Part shown: positions 53,298 to 53,784 of the stretch, piece by piece
How the letters are laid out: each line of letters begins with the position of its first letter
Numbering within the stretch: position 1 is the stretch's first letter
NCBI GenBank assembly: GCA_021791615.1
Contig: JAJYWG010000353.1
Location: 1 to 53,784 of the forward strand
Direction: 5' to 3'
DNA: 53,784 bases
From: Actinomycetes bacterium
Lineage (GTDB): Bacteria > Actinomycetota > Acidimicrobiia > Acidimicrobiales > RAAP-2
Position numbers and translations under genes: made by a program
Notes under the pieces: generated by a model
The model's input: the letters and a program-made list of their open reading frames with translations, nothing else
Database searches by the model: none
What the model was told of the DNA's origin: nothing

Positions 53298-53569
53298 TCG
53301 ATGAGCCCTACCGACTCCGGATCGCCCGGCCCGCAGCACAGTCGCTCGCTGAGGTGCTTCCCGCCAAGGTCGCGGCGGCAGCCTATGCCTTCATCACCGG
53401 CCCACTGCCCGACAATCCTCGACGAGTCGGAAAGCCGCTGAGCCCGCCTCTCGATCCGGCTTGGTCGGCGCGGCGTGGCGACTACCGAGTCCTCTACCTC
53501 ATCGATGACCATGCTCGGACGGTGGAAGTGACGGCCGTTCGCCACCGAAGCGACGCCTACCGCACCTGA
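53294..53569 (+). CDS. RelE/ParE-family toxin
   Basis: This 91-residue protein starts with GTG and has YRLRIARPAAQSLAEVLPAK, then GKPLSPPLDPAWSARRGDYR and VLYLIDDHARTVEVTAVRHR. The GDYRVLY strand and the C-terminal basic residues are RelE mRNA-interferase marks. It should cut mRNA in the ribosome when free of the antitoxin. Confidence 0.93.
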   Translation: MIDEPYRLRIARPAAQSLAEVLPAKVAAAAYAFITGPLPDNPRRVGKPLSPPLDPAWSARRGDYRVLYLIDDHARTVEVTAVRHRSDAYRT

Positions 53570-53593
53570 CCACATCCGATCCCTGAATAGGAA

Positions 53594-53613
53594 GGTGTTC
53601 GTATAACGACACC
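53594..53613. other. Imperfect inverted repeat near the right edge
   Basis: GGTGTTCGTATAACGACACC has GGTGT and ACACC arms around a TCGTATAACG centre. The role is unknown; it could be a recombination or operator site. Confidence 0.3.
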
Positions 53614-53707
53614 TCGTGAGGTCTTCACGTTTGGGTTTGACCAGGCATTACGTAGCATGATCCTGGAGCCACCCACGCGGTAAGCGCCGGGCGCCCACAC
53701 GGAAGGT

Positions 53708-53784
53708 TCAGCGTCGACGCGGCGTGCGTGGATCGGCTTCGAGCACCGAGACGCTCAGAGCCTCGATCTCACGGACGAGCGCCT
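53708..53784 (-). CDS. C-terminal end of a gene entering from the right
   Basis: On the minus strand the frame from the right edge reads ALVREIEALSVSVLEADPRT and ends at a TGA at 53710-53708. Only 24 residues are inside the window. It is too short to name. Confidence 0.35.
   Translation of the reverse strand, partial: ALVREIEALSVSVLEADPRTPRRR

Noticed and set aside
53594..53613. loxP-like site
   Set aside because: Only a short TTCGTATAA stretch is shared, and the arm spacing does not fit loxP.

Overview
The window is high-GC bacterial DNA with actinobacterial gene order: infC-rpmI-rplT-spoU-pheS-pheT followed by a full arginine cluster, and gcvH followed by a GarA-type FHA protein, an FtsR-type MerR regulator and a DUF151 protein. 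GTG starts, 1-4 nt start/stop overlaps and probable leaderless promoters are common. The protein style suggests an Acidimicrobiia-like actinobacterium. That placement is an inference; no rRNA or tRNA gene was seen.

Region 1 (1-21.2 kb), housekeeping, almost all on the minus strand. From right to left: the riboflavin genes ribD-ribBA-ribH with hisG and a cold-shock-like gene; infC (apparent ATA start), rpmI, rplT, a SpoU methyltransferase, pheS and pheT; then argC-argJ-argB-argD-argF-argR-argG-argH and a 3-methyladenine DNA glycosylase. At the left edge is the N-terminal part of a secreted, cysteine-paired beta-sandwich repeat protein. argC has a leaderless-type promoter overlapped by an ArgR-like operator.

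Region 2 (21.2-35.9 kb), metabolism, transport and regulation: rpe; a four-cysteine small protein resembling HiPIP; a divergent GH4 glycosidase and BadF-type sugar kinase; a MarR regulator with an MmpL transporter; NhaA; MsrA; a DrrA/DrrB-like ABC exporter; a continuous GNAT-Fur fusion reading frame; and a large arylsulfatase.

Region 3 (35.9-47.3 kb), stress and redox genes: a two-gene ergothioneine cluster (egtB-egtD); a TetR gene whose operator overlaps a divergent promoter leading to a possible 19-residue peptide; a DevR/DevS-like two-component pair; a translationally coupled GNAT acetyltransferase and HDAC-type deacetylase; a PNPOx-like flavoprotein; an encapsulin operon (encapsulated ferritin plus shell protein); a dead IS1634-type transposase; and a DUF4232 lipoprotein.

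Region 4 (47.3-53.8 kb): the DUF151, FtsR, FHA and gcvH block, an unknown gene and a second SpoU methyltransferase, then decayed mobile DNA (IS256 N-terminus joined to an integrase N-terminus, and a broken acetyltransferase) beside an intact Phd/RelE toxin-antitoxin pair.

A theme across the window is short tandem repeats, always a multiple of three in period, inside conserved protein genes (argB, the BadF kinase, egtB, the sulfatase, tetR), plus a proline-rich insert in pheT. They look like a genome-wide process that adds disordered low-complexity inserts without breaking the frame.
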